This document shows, piece after piece, positions 1 through 6,143 of a stretch of DNA of 6,317 nucleotides. Within the stretch, counting starts at the first letter, position 1, and each line of letters begins with the position of its first letter. Made by a program: the position numbers and the translations under genes. The DNA comes from Robiginitomaculum sp. (GTDB lineage Bacteria > Pseudomonadota > Alphaproteobacteria > Caulobacterales > Maricaulaceae): assembly GCA_002733485.1 (NCBI GenBank), contig NVVU01000038.1, forward strand, positions 1 through 6,317, written 5' to 3'. The notes beneath the pieces are model-generated. The model did not search any database. It saw nothing but the letters and a program-made list of their open reading frames with translations, and was not told the origin of the DNA.

Positions 1-126
1 TGGTTGTTCACGCAGTTTGAGAATATTCAGCACCCAGTATTTGGACAGCTGATCCAGCAGCAGGATAAATGCTGCAAGGGCAAGACCGATGGGCCAAAGG
101 GGTCTGGATATAGTGGCTTCAGCCAT
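1..126 (-). CDS. lspA: Signal peptidase II (lipoprotein signal peptidase), N-terminal 42 residues, cut by window edge
   Basis: LspA is the inner-membrane aspartyl protease that removes the signal peptide of diacylglyceryl-modified prolipoproteins. Only the N-terminus is visible. A short polar start is followed by a hydrophobic segment at about residues 10-25 (PLWPIGLALAAFILLL), which is the first membrane helix. Directly after it comes DQLSKYWV (residues 25-32), the conserved end of that helix in LspA. The two catalytic aspartates lie further on, outside the window. The ATG at 126-124 overlaps the end of ileS by 8 bases (ATGGCTGA), and no good ribosome binding site precedes it, which suggests translational coupling to ileS. 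The order ileS-lspA is widespread in proteobacteria. Identification rests on this motif, the position and the context. Confidence 0.9.
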   Translation of the reverse strand, partial: MAEATISRPLWPIGLALAAFILLLDQLSKYWVLNILKLREQP

Positions 127-3100
127 GCGCGGCATCCCATTCCCGCACCGCCTGCGCATCGCGGGGCGTTATGTCCTTAAAGTCAGGGTCTGCCGTTGCG
201 GGATCAAAATATTTCCACGAACGGGCGCATTTAACTAAGCCTAGATTTTTTGATGATCTAAAAACAAAGAGGGTCGGTTGATAAACAAGTAGAGATCCTT
301 CCACTGGAGATGCCACCGTGCTCAGCAACCTAGCACTTTTTTTCTCTGCCTCTGTCTCGTCACTATTTTCTCTTATAGCTTGAATTTCATCCAAGCTCCG
401 TACCTCTAAAATTGCACGGCTCGTAATGAAGATGTCCCCGACAAATTCTTCAAAAGATTGTCCTGAGTCAGATGCAAATTGTCTTTCGAAGGCATTTATT
501 TCTTTATCGTTTGAAAATGTGATAGTTGGGGCGGCCTCCAAACTGGACCCAATCCTTTTATCGCGCCTATACCCCTCCAAATCGTTCGTCACTTTACGAC
601 GAACTGCTTTTATCAACGTCCAATCCTGTGCCAGCTTTTCATCGCGCCAGCTCTTGGGTGTGTCGGGGAAGGTATGCAAATGCACCGAATCTGTTTCCGA
701 AGGGAACCGCGTCAGCCAGACCTCTTCCATGGTGAAAGGAAGGAGCGGGGCAAACCAGATCACCAGACGGTTGAAAATAAGGTCCATCACCGTGCGGGCG
801 GCCAAGCGGCGCGACGAGCTAAGCGGATCGCAATAGAGCGCATCTTTGCGGATATCGAAATAAAATGCCGACAGCTCTTCATTACAAAAGGCAAACAAGA
901 GTGAAAATACCCGCTTATAGTCCAGTGCTTCATAGGCGGCGCGCACTTGCTCATCCATCACGGATAAACGGTGCAACATCAGGCGTTCCAGCGATGGCAT
1001 GGCCTTGGGGTCAACGCGCTCGGCCTCATCAAAGCCCTGCAAGGCCCCCAGCAGATAGCGCAGCGTGTTACGTACTTTGCGGTATGAATCGGCTGCGCCC
1101 TTGAGGATCTCAGGCCCCATGCGCATATCGTCCTGCACATCAGAAGAGGCCACCCACAGGCGCAAAATTTCCACACCATTGGTGCGCGCAATGTCGGCTG
1201 GGTCAATCACATTACCCAAGGACTTTGACATTTTTCGCCCATCATCGGCCATGACAAAACCGTGGGTGAACACCGCATCATAAGGGGCGCGGCCCCGCGT
1301 GCCACAGCTCTCCAGCAAGCTCGACTGGAACCAGCCGCGATGCTGGTCAGTGCCTTCAAGATAGAGGTCTGCAGGCCATTTCAGCCCTTCACGGTTTTCC
1401 AGCGTGAACACATGGGCGCAACCAGAATCAAACCAGACATCGAGAATATCCTCGACTTTTTCGTAAAGCTCCCAATCGTCCACCAGACCGTCAAGAAAGC
1501 GTTCCTGCGCATTGTCGGCAAACCAGGCATCGGCACCCTCGGCGGCAAAGGCCTCAAGAATACGGGCGTTCACCGCCTCGTTTTTCAAATAGTCGCCCGT
1601 GCCCTTTTTCACAAACAAGGTCAGCGGCACGCCCCAGGCGCGCTGGCGCGAGATCAGCCAGTCCGGCCGCCCCTCGACCATGGATAACAGGCGAGTTTTG
1701 CCACGTTTTGGGTAAAAGCGCGTATTTTCAATGGCGGCCACGGCCTTTTCGCGCAGGCCATCATCCGCGCCCATGGGAATAAACCATTGCGGGGTATTGC
1801 GAAAAATCACTGGAGCCTTTGAGCGCCAGGAATGGGGATAAGAGTGCTCGATCCGGCCACGGGCCAAAAGCGCGCCGACCTCAATCAGCTTCTCGACCAC
1901 GGCAGCATTGGCAGGGCCGTCCTTGCCGGTTTTCTTGCCGGTGGTGCGAATGACCTGAAGACCGGCAAAAAGCGGCACATGATCGTAATAGGCCCCGTCC
2001 GGGCCGACGGTTTCGGGAATATCCTTGTATCCGTTCGCCAGCCAGACATCATAATCTTCGGCGCCATGGCCGGGCGCGGTGTGCACAAAGCCAGTGCCGG
2101 CCTCTTCGGTGACATGATCGCCGCTAAGCAGCGGCACATCAAAATCATAGCCCTCGCCTGCAAAGGGGTGGGCGCATAAAAGGTGTGCGAATTCTTCACC
2201 TTTGATTGTGGCGATTTTTTTTGACGACTTGATTTTAGCGGCTTTGGCCACCGCTTCCCACAAACTTTCGGCGACAATCAGTTTTTCGCCAACGCGGGAC
2301 CATGGCGTAAAGTCACTGTCGTCAATTTCCGTAACTTCATAAAGCCCGTAGGAAATGTTTGGGTGATAAGAGATCGCCCGATTGCCGGGGATAGTCCAGG
2401 GGGTTGTCGTCCAGATGAGTACGGAGGCCCCAGCAAGTTTCTTTGCTAATGGCTTTGTCTTTTTGTATTTTTTTTCATCTAAAAACTTGGGGTCTTTCTC
2501 ACCAATATAACCAAGAAGGTTTTCCAAAACAGGAAACCTGACCCAAATGGTCGTGCTGACATGATCGGCATATTCCACTTCGGCTTCGGCCAGTGCAGTT
2601 TGTTCGACCGGGGACCACATTACCGGTTTGGAGCCGCGATAAAGTTGGTCCGAGGCGGCGAACTTCAAAAACTCACCGGCGATGGCCGCTTCGGAGGTAT
2701 AATCCATGGTGGTATAGGGATTGTCCCATTCACCCTGAACCCCTAAGCGCTTGAATTCTTCGCGCTGTACGTTCAGCCAGCCCGCCGCATAATCGCGGCA
2801 TTCTTTGCGAAACTCGGCGCGGGGCACATCGTCCTTATTGCGGCCTTTTTTGCGGTATTGCTCTTCGACTTTCCATTCAATGGGCAGGCCATGGCAATCC
2901 CAGCCGGGCACATAAGGCGCGTCATAACCCATCATCTGGTGTGAGCGCACCACAAAGTCTTTCAGCACTTTTTGCATTGCCGTGCCCAGGTGCAAGTGTC
3001 CGTTGGCATAGGGCGGGCCATCGTGCAGCACATATTGTTTGCGCCCTTTGGCGGCGGCACGCAATTGGCCATAAATATCCAGTTTTTCCCAGCGCTCCAG

Positions 3101-3202
3101 CCATTTAGGCTCGGCCTTGGGCAGACCGGCTCGCATGGGAAAATCGGTTTTAGGCAAAAACAGGGTTTCGCGGTAATCGCGCTTGTTGGCGTCTTCGGTC
3201 AT
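119..3202 (-). CDS. ileS: Isoleucyl-tRNA synthetase (class Ia)
   Basis: This cytoplasmic enzyme charges tRNA-Ile with isoleucine and edits misactivated valine. The protein has 1027 residues. The catalytic Rossmann fold carries the HIGH-type signature HLGT at 71-74 (in PPYANGHLHLG) and the KMSKS loop at 657-661. The CP1 editing domain between them has WTTTPWTIPGN (264-274) and GTGFVHTAPGHGAEDY (369-384), with the conserved editing aspartate D383. GTDQHRGWF (617-625) is typical of the bacterial type. An anticodon-binding helical domain follows from about 740. The C-terminal zinc finger seen in E. coli is degenerate: KCARSWK (991-997) keeps one cysteine. The protein is longer than the roughly 930-970 residues I recall for most bacterial IleS. 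Extra length lies near 229-257 and 893-986, both encoded by AT-rich DNA. The start is supported by the conserved N-terminus YRETLFLPKTDFPMRAGLP and a GAAGG ribosome binding site 6 bases upstream. Confidence 0.98.
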   Translation of the reverse strand: MTEDANKRDYRETLFLPKTDFPMRAGLPKAEPKWLERWEKLDIYGQLRAAAKGRKQYVLHDGPPYANGHLHLGTAMQKVLKDFVVRSHQMMGYDAPYVPGWDCHGLPIEWKVEEQYRKKGRNKDDVPRAEFRKECRDYAAGWLNVQREEFKRLGVQGEWDNPYTTMDYTSEAAIAGEFLKFAASDQLYRGSKPVMWSPVEQTALAEAEVEYADHVSTTIWVRFPVLENLLGYIGEKDPKFLDEKKYKKTKPLAKKLAGASVLIWTTTPWTIPGNRAISYHPNISYGLYEVTEIDDSDFTPWSRVGEKLIVAESLWEAVAKAAKIKSSKKIATIKGEEFAHLLCAHPFAGEGYDFDVPLLSGDHVTEEAGTGFVHTAPGHGAEDYDVWLANGYKDIPETVGPDGAYYDHVPLFAGLQVIRTTGKKTGKDGPANAAVVEKLIEVGALLARGRIEHSYPHSWRSKAPVIFRNTPQWFIPMGADDGLREKAVAAIENTRFYPKRGKTRLLSMVEGRPDWLISRQRAWGVPLTLFVKKGTGDYLKNEAVNARILEAFAAEGADAWFADNAQERFLDGLVDDWELYEKVEDILDVWFDSGCAHVFTLENREGLKWPADLYLEGTDQHRGWFQSSLLESCGTRGRAPYDAVFTHGFVMADDGRKMSKSLGNVIDPADIARTNGVEILRLWVASSDVQDDMRMGPEILKGAADSYRKVRNTLRYLLGALQGFDEAERVDPKAMPSLERLMLHRLSVMDEQVRAAYEALDYKRVFSLLFAFCNEELSAFYFDIRKDALYCDPLSSSRRLAARTVMDLIFNRLVIWFAPLLPFTMEEVWLTRFPSETDSVHLHTFPDTPKSWRDEKLAQDWTLIKAVRRKVTNDLEGYRRDKRIGSSLEAAPTITFSNDKEINAFERQFASDSGQSFEEFVGDIFITSRAILEVRSLDEIQAIRENSDETEAEKKSARLLSTVASPVEGSLLVYQPTLFVFRSSKNLGLVKCARSWKYFDPATADPDFKDITPRDAQAVREWDAAHG

Positions 3203-3286
3203 GGCGGACCTTCATATTAGAATTATGCAGAGGGAATAGCGGGTTTGCACGGCCGGTGCCACCACCTTTGTCGGCGATGGTCCGGC
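3203..3286 (-). promoter_or_regulatory. ileS leader with two mutually exclusive candidate RNA structures
   Basis: Read on the minus strand, GCCGG (3286-3282) can pair with CCGGC (3256-3252). This stem is extended by ACCA (3281-3278) against TGGT (3264-3261) across a 4-base bulge. The same left arm contains CGGACC (3284-3279), which is perfectly complementary to GGTCCG (3210-3205) overlapping the ileS ribosome binding site. The two pairings cannot coexist. No U-run follows the first hairpin, so it is not an intrinsic terminator. Any control would be at translation, and this is an inference from complementarity only. Short complementary runs arise by chance in GC-rich DNA. Confidence 0.25.
3209..3213 (-). 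promoter_or_regulatory. Ribosome binding site of ileS
   Basis: GAAGG on the minus strand lies 6 bases before the ileS ATG and supports that start. Its last two bases fall inside a 6-base segment (3205-3210) that is the exact reverse complement of 3279-3284, so the site could be masked by RNA folding. Confidence 0.7.
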
Positions 3287-3310
3287 TATATAATTCGCGT
3301 GATTCTGTAT

Positions 3311-3337
3311 ATCATAATGGACCCTCAATCTTGGCAA
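3311..3337 (-). promoter_or_regulatory. Possible promoter for ileS-lspA inside the ribF-ileS gap
   Basis: On the minus strand, TTGCCA (3337-3332) resembles a -35 box and TATGAT (3316-3311) a -10 box. The 15-base spacing is shorter than the usual 16-18, so the match is weak. The position fits: it lies just after the ribF stop and would give a leader of about 100 bases. The 148-base gap between otherwise closely packed genes makes an internal promoter plausible. Confidence 0.25.
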
Positions 3338-3350
3338 CCGTCTATCAGGA

Positions 3351-4316
3351 TCAGGCGGTGCGGTCCACCTCCCGATTCACTTCACTATCCTGTTCCAGAC
3401 CGGTGCGTGCGGTTTCAATATCTTCGGCAATCTGCACCTTTAGGGCCTCTAGGCCAGAGAACTTTTTCTCATCGCGGATAAAGTGCTCCAAAGAGACCTC
3501 CAGCGTGCGTCCATAAAGATCACCGGCAAAGTCAAAAAGAAAAATTTCCAGCCGTTCTTCGGCCCCATCCACCGTGGGGCGCACCCCCACATTGATCACC
3601 CCGGGCAGCGCCGCGCCGCGCCCGTCAATGCGGGCCCGCCCAGCATAAACACCAAAACGCGGACGCACATAATCATTCATAGACAGGTTTGCCGTCGGCA
3701 CGCCGATGGTGCGGCCACGTTGTTGACCGCGAATGACCAGCCCTTCCATAGTCCAGGGACGGCCCAGAATTCTGGCGGCTTTTTCCGGCTCTCCGGCTTT
3801 GAGCGCCGCCCGTATGGCACTGGATGAAAATTTTTCCTCGGCTTCACCTTCAAGGCCGACAATATCCACACCAAAGTCATAGGTCTTGCCAAAGCGCGCC
3901 AGAGAAGCGGTATCGCCCACCCGGTCGCGGCCATAATGAAAATCTGCGCCAACGCTGACATGGGCAATGCCCAGCCCCTTCACCAACACATCACGCACAA
4001 AAGTTTCATCACCCATCAGGCTCATGGTGCGATCAAACGGCAATACAAACAAAAACTCTACGCCCAGTGCCTCTAAGGTTTTGGCTCTGGCCGCATCGCT
4101 TTGCACATGCTCTGGCGCGACGCCGGGTTGAAAGAACTGCCTTGGATGGGGTTTGAACACCGCCACCCCCAGAGGAGCATTCAGTTTTTGCGCTGCCTTG
4201 GCCGCACTTTTGATGACCAATTGGTGCCCCCGGTGGACGCCATCAAAATTGCCCATGGCAATAGCCGCGCCCCGCGCCATTTTTGGAATATTCGTATACT
4301 GGTCAAAAATCTGCAT
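3351..4316 (-). CDS. ribF: Bifunctional riboflavin kinase / FMN adenylyltransferase (FAD synthetase)
   Basis: RibF converts riboflavin to FMN and then to FAD with ATP, in the cytoplasm. At 321 residues it has the usual family length. The N-terminal nucleotidyltransferase domain shows GNFDGVHRGH (22-31) with the HxGH motif at 28-31, SVGADFHYGRDRVG (121-134) and SSSAIR (164-169). The C-terminal kinase domain shows GRTIGVPTAN (201-210), holding the PTAN nucleotide/metal motif, then GVYAGR (222-227), PGVINVGVRPT (239-249) and RLEIFLFDF (255-263) with the probable catalytic Glu257. The ATG at 4316 lies 4 bases after the stop of the upstream MaoC-type gene, with only a weak upstream Shine-Dalgarno, so coupling to that gene is likely. 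ribF upstream of ileS-lspA is a common proteobacterial arrangement. The last dozen residues are a charged tail outside the conserved domain. Confidence 0.97.
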   Translation of the reverse strand: MQIFDQYTNIPKMARGAAIAMGNFDGVHRGHQLVIKSAAKAAQKLNAPLGVAVFKPHPRQFFQPGVAPEHVQSDAARAKTLEALGVEFLFVLPFDRTMSLMGDETFVRDVLVKGLGIAHVSVGADFHYGRDRVGDTASLARFGKTYDFGVDIVGLEGEAEEKFSSSAIRAALKAGEPEKAARILGRPWTMEGLVIRGQQRGRTIGVPTANLSMNDYVRPRFGVYAGRARIDGRGAALPGVINVGVRPTVDGAEERLEIFLFDFAGDLYGRTLEVSLEHFIRDEKKFSGLEALKVQIAEDIETARTGLEQDSEVNREVDRTA

Positions 4317-4320
4317 TATT

Positions 4321-4761
4321 TCAGTCCACAGGTCTTTTTTCTACCATCACGCCCGCCATGCCTTTGACCACAACTTTATCACCCACCGAACACTGCACCT
4401 TCATGGCCACTTTGCCACGCCGGTCATTGATCTCGACCACTTCGGCACGGGCCACCACAGTATCACCAATGCGCACCGGGGCGCGGAATTTTAATTCCAG
4501 CGTCATAAAGATAGCCCCCGGACCCGGCAAGTCATTGCCCAGAATAGCTGAAATATAGGAGGCCGTCAGCGCACCATGGGCAATGCGGCCGCCAAAGGGC
4601 GTTTTGGCTGCATAGTCCTCGTCCATGTGGATGGGATTATAATCACCGCAAATTCTGGCAAAATCATCCACATTTTTTGCGGTGACCGTGTGGGAGACTT
4701 CATGGAACATGCCAATTTTCATGTCTTCAAGATAATAACCATGTCTTGGGTCGGAACTCAT
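4321..4761 (-). CDS. MaoC family dehydratase ((R)-specific enoyl-CoA hydratase type)
   Basis: This is a 146-residue single hot-dog-fold protein of the MaoC/PhaJ type. Family members hydrate trans-2-enoyl-CoA to (R)-3-hydroxyacyl-CoA, linking beta-oxidation to polyhydroxyalkanoate or fatty acid metabolism. The hydratase motif is clear: GDYNPIHMDEDYA (39-51) with the Asp40/His45 catalytic pair, followed by FGGRIAHG (56-63), whose glycine lines the active site. LELKFRAPVRIGDTV (88-102) is the central strand region usual in the family. The start is fixed by an in-frame TGA directly before the ATG. It is the first gene of the leftward cluster and ends 4 bases before ribF. The exact substrate cannot be told from sequence. 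It may belong to the PhaJ-like group, or to short MaoC proteins of unknown acyl-CoA specificity, so no gene symbol is given. Confidence 0.9.
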   Translation of the reverse strand: MSSDPRHGYYLEDMKIGMFHEVSHTVTAKNVDDFARICGDYNPIHMDEDYAAKTPFGGRIAHGALTASYISAILGNDLPGPGAIFMTLELKFRAPVRIGDTVVARAEVVEINDRRGKVAMKVQCSVGDKVVVKGMAGVMVEKRPVD

Positions 4762-4975
4762 TCATACCATCCATTAATAATGAATACTCGGGGACGCAAG
4801 CTAACGGCTCCGGGCATCAAAGCCAACATCACAATTTGGTGCGAATGTGCAAACCATGGATTTTTCGTCTTTGTTTTAACCCCGTCTTCACAATGCTTGT
4901 TTATCTTAATCCTCGCCGCACTAAAGACGGCAACAGGAAAAACGCCCCGAAGGGCAGTGGTGAATGGAGTGAAGA
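4762..4975. promoter_or_regulatory. Divergent intergenic region between the MaoC-type gene and cheY
   Basis: This 214-base AT-rich region must hold promoters for both directions. On the plus side, TTAA-N7-TTCA at 4876-4890 matches 7 of 8 fixed positions of the CtrA box TTAA-N7-TTAA, about 85-100 bases before cheY. A small GCCC/GGGC hairpin (4944-4955) lies in the probable cheY leader. No convincing sigma-70 or sigma-28 promoter was found for cheY. On the minus side, an imperfect palindrome CATTA-A-TAATG (4772-4782) lies just upstream of the MaoC-type start. It overlaps a weak candidate promoter (TTGCGT, 17 bases, TAATGG). No small gene is supported here. Confidence 0.35.
4966..4969 (+). promoter_or_regulatory. 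Ribosome binding site of cheY
   Basis: GGAG (within GGAGTGA) lies 6 bases before the ATG at 4976. It favours that start over the in-frame ATG at 4988, which has no such site. Confidence 0.75.
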
Positions 4976-5365
4976 ATGGCTGTCGATATGGCAATGCCCA
5001 TCTTGGTGGTTGATGATTATAAGACGATGATTCGTATCATCCGAAATCTTCTGAAACAGCTGGGATTTGATAACGTTGATGAGGCCGCCGATGGCGAAGA
5101 GGCCTATCAGAAAATGCGAAGTGGTGCCGGATTTGGCCTGGTGATTTCCGACTGGAATATGGAGCCAATGACCGGGTATGAACTGCTGAAGCACGTTCGT
5201 GGGGATGAAAAGCTCAAAGGAACGCCGTTTATTATGATCACGGCAGAATCCAAAACCGAAAACGTCATTGCGGCAAAGCGGGCCGGCGTAAACAATTATA
5301 TTGTTAAGCCGTTTAATGCAGCCACGCTTAAAATGAAAATCGCTTCTGTAATCGGTGATTTCTAG
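4976..5365 (+). CDS. cheY: Chemotaxis response regulator CheY (single receiver domain)
   Basis: This 129-residue protein is a stand-alone receiver domain with no output domain. Phosphorylated CheY binds the flagellar motor switch protein FliM and changes rotation. All receiver landmarks are present: the acidic pair Asp13-Asp14, phospho-acceptor Asp59 in VISDWNMEPMTG, Thr89 in MITAES, aromatic switch residue Tyr108 and Lys111 in NNYIVKPF. The stretch VISDWNM and the NNYIVKPF end are characteristic of true CheY rather than of cell-cycle regulators such as DivK. It is followed 19 bases later by cheZ on the same strand, which supports a chemotaxis role and a two-gene transcript. No cheA, cheW, receptor or adaptation gene lies in the window, so the kinase must be encoded elsewhere. 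Confidence 0.93.
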   Translation: MAVDMAMPILVVDDYKTMIRIIRNLLKQLGFDNVDEAADGEEAYQKMRSGAGFGLVISDWNMEPMTGYELLKHVRGDEKLKGTPFIMITAESKTENVIAAKRAGVNNYIVKPFNAATLKMKIASVIGDF

Positions 5366-5373
5366 GTTTTTTT

Positions 5374-5377
5374 GGAG
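5374..5377 (+). promoter_or_regulatory. Ribosome binding site of cheZ, decides the start
   Basis: GGAG lies 7 bases before the ATG at 5385. An in-frame GTG at 5355 would add 10 residues, but it lies inside the end of cheY, lacks a ribosome binding site, and the added residues do not look like CheZ. The ATG is preferred. Confidence 0.75.
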
Positions 5378-5384
5378 TATAATC

Positions 5385-6068
5385 ATGCCCGCAACTGACG
5401 TAGCCGCCAAGATCAGGGGGGCCCTTGATGACATCAAGGCAGCAGATCTGGAAGATCCGCGCCTGATGGAGGTGCTCAGTCTGGCTGAAAACCTCGTGGA
5501 TTCCATGAAGTTGTTTTTCGGTTCGCTGGATAGCTCAATCCATAGTGAATTTATGCACATTGGCCAGTATATCGCCCGTACTCGTGATGAAATTGCAGCC
5601 CTTCGGCCCAATGATATTCGGGAATCGCGGCTACCAACAGCCGGTGCCGAACTGGAAGCGGTGGTCAATGATACTGAAACCGCCACCGAAACCATTATGA
5701 CCCTGGCTGAGGGCATTATGGAGCTGAAACCGGATAATCTTGAGAATTACAAGGCCCAGGTCGATGAAAAAATGATGGGCATGATCGAAGCCTGTTCGTT
5801 TCAGGACATTACCGGTCAACGGGTATCCAAGGTTGTCAGCACGCTGACCCATATTGAAGAACGTGTCGCACGCTTTTCATCCGTGATGGGGGTTCTGGAT
5901 GCTGAAGAGACAGAAAGCGAAAAGGATCAATGGCGGCAGGATAATCTGCTCAACGGTCCACAGATCGATGGCCCCGCCACCGGGCAAAACGCCATTGATG
6001 CGCTTTTTGATGGTGATATTTCTGATGAGGAACTGGGTCAGGACGCCATTGACAATATGTTCGACTGA
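5385..6068 (+). CDS. cheZ: CheY-P phosphatase CheZ
   Basis: CheZ is a cytoplasmic helical dimer that dephosphorylates CheY-P and so ends the chemotactic signal. The 227-residue protein is predicted to be almost all helical, with the long hairpin at about residues 27-170. The catalytic helix carries SFQDITGQRVSKVV (138-151). Asp141 and Gln145 match E. coli Asp143 and Gln147, the latter supplying the attacking-water contact. Upstream segments such as YIARTRDEIAAL (62-73) and AELEAVVNDTETAT (88-101) are typical of alphaproteobacterial CheZ. After an acidic linker (about 171-199), the C-terminus holds two copies of a GQxAIDxxFD motif (200-209 and 218-227), in the place where E. coli CheZ has its CheY-docking helix. 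Position directly after cheY fits its function. The start is the ATG with a GGAG site. Confidence 0.92.
   Translation: MPATDVAAKIRGALDDIKAADLEDPRLMEVLSLAENLVDSMKLFFGSLDSSIHSEFMHIGQYIARTRDEIAALRPNDIRESRLPTAGAELEAVVNDTETATETIMTLAEGIMELKPDNLENYKAQVDEKMMGMIEACSFQDITGQRVSKVVSTLTHIEERVARFSSVMGVLDAEETESEKDQWRQDNLLNGPQIDGPATGQNAIDALFDGDISDEELGQDAIDNMFD
5982..6065 (+). repeat. Tandem CheY-docking-like motif at the CheZ C-terminus
   Basis: Codons 200-209 read GQNAIDALFD and codons 218-227 read GQDAIDNMFD, so 7 of 10 residues are identical. They are separated by eight mostly acidic residues. The copies differ in several third positions, so this is an old protein-level repeat and not a recent DNA duplication. 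The motif resembles the SQxEIDALL peptide at the N-terminus of FliM that binds CheY-P, a comparison made from memory of that family. Confidence 0.6.
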
Positions 6069-6088
6069 TCTCTTCGTACTGATCGCAT

Positions 6089-6123
6089 AAAAAACGCCCT
6101 GTTATCTACACAGGGCGTTTTTT
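6089..6123. terminator. Bidirectional intrinsic terminator between cheZ and the ptsN-like gene
   Basis: A perfect 8-bp stem, CGCCCTGT (6095-6102) with ACAGGGCG (6110-6117), encloses a 7-base loop. Six A precede it (6089-6094) and six T follow it (6118-6123), so it gives a U-run in either direction. It starts 20 bases after the cheZ stop and ends 20 bases before the converging stop at 6144, so it can end transcripts of both genes. Confidence 0.93.
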
Positions 6124-6143
6124 ATTGTGCGTTATGTCAGGAA

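Noticed and set aside
1262..1687. A 141-codon open frame opposite ileS, and several shorter ones along ileS
   Set aside because: All lie within a conserved synthetase gene and read as mirror frames without family resemblance.
3254..3267. A true T-box riboswitch before ileS
   Set aside because: The core motif is interrupted, no Stem I with an isoleucine specifier loop was seen, and T-boxes are not usual in Alphaproteobacteria. Only the looser two-structure observation is kept.
3252..3286. Intrinsic terminator after ribF
   Set aside because: The hairpin is imperfect and no T-run follows on either strand.
4922..4951. TAAA followed by GCCCCGAA as a sigma-28 flagellar promoter for cheY
   Set aside because: The spacing is 18 bases instead of about 15, and the -10 part matches GCCGATAA only partly.
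4576..5013. A 145-codon open frame on the plus strand from the MaoC-type gene across the intergenic region into cheY
   Set aside because: It runs antisense through the MaoC-type gene and out of frame into cheY, with no recognisable motif.
5355..5384. GTG start extending CheZ by 10 residues
   Set aside because: It overlaps the end of cheY, has no ribosome binding site, and the ATG at 5385 has a good one.
4901..5716. A 271-codon open frame on the minus strand opposite cheY and cheZ
   Set aside because: It is antisense to two clearly conserved genes, its product is serine/arginine-rich without any domain pattern, and no ribosome binding site was seen. It is a by-product of codon bias.
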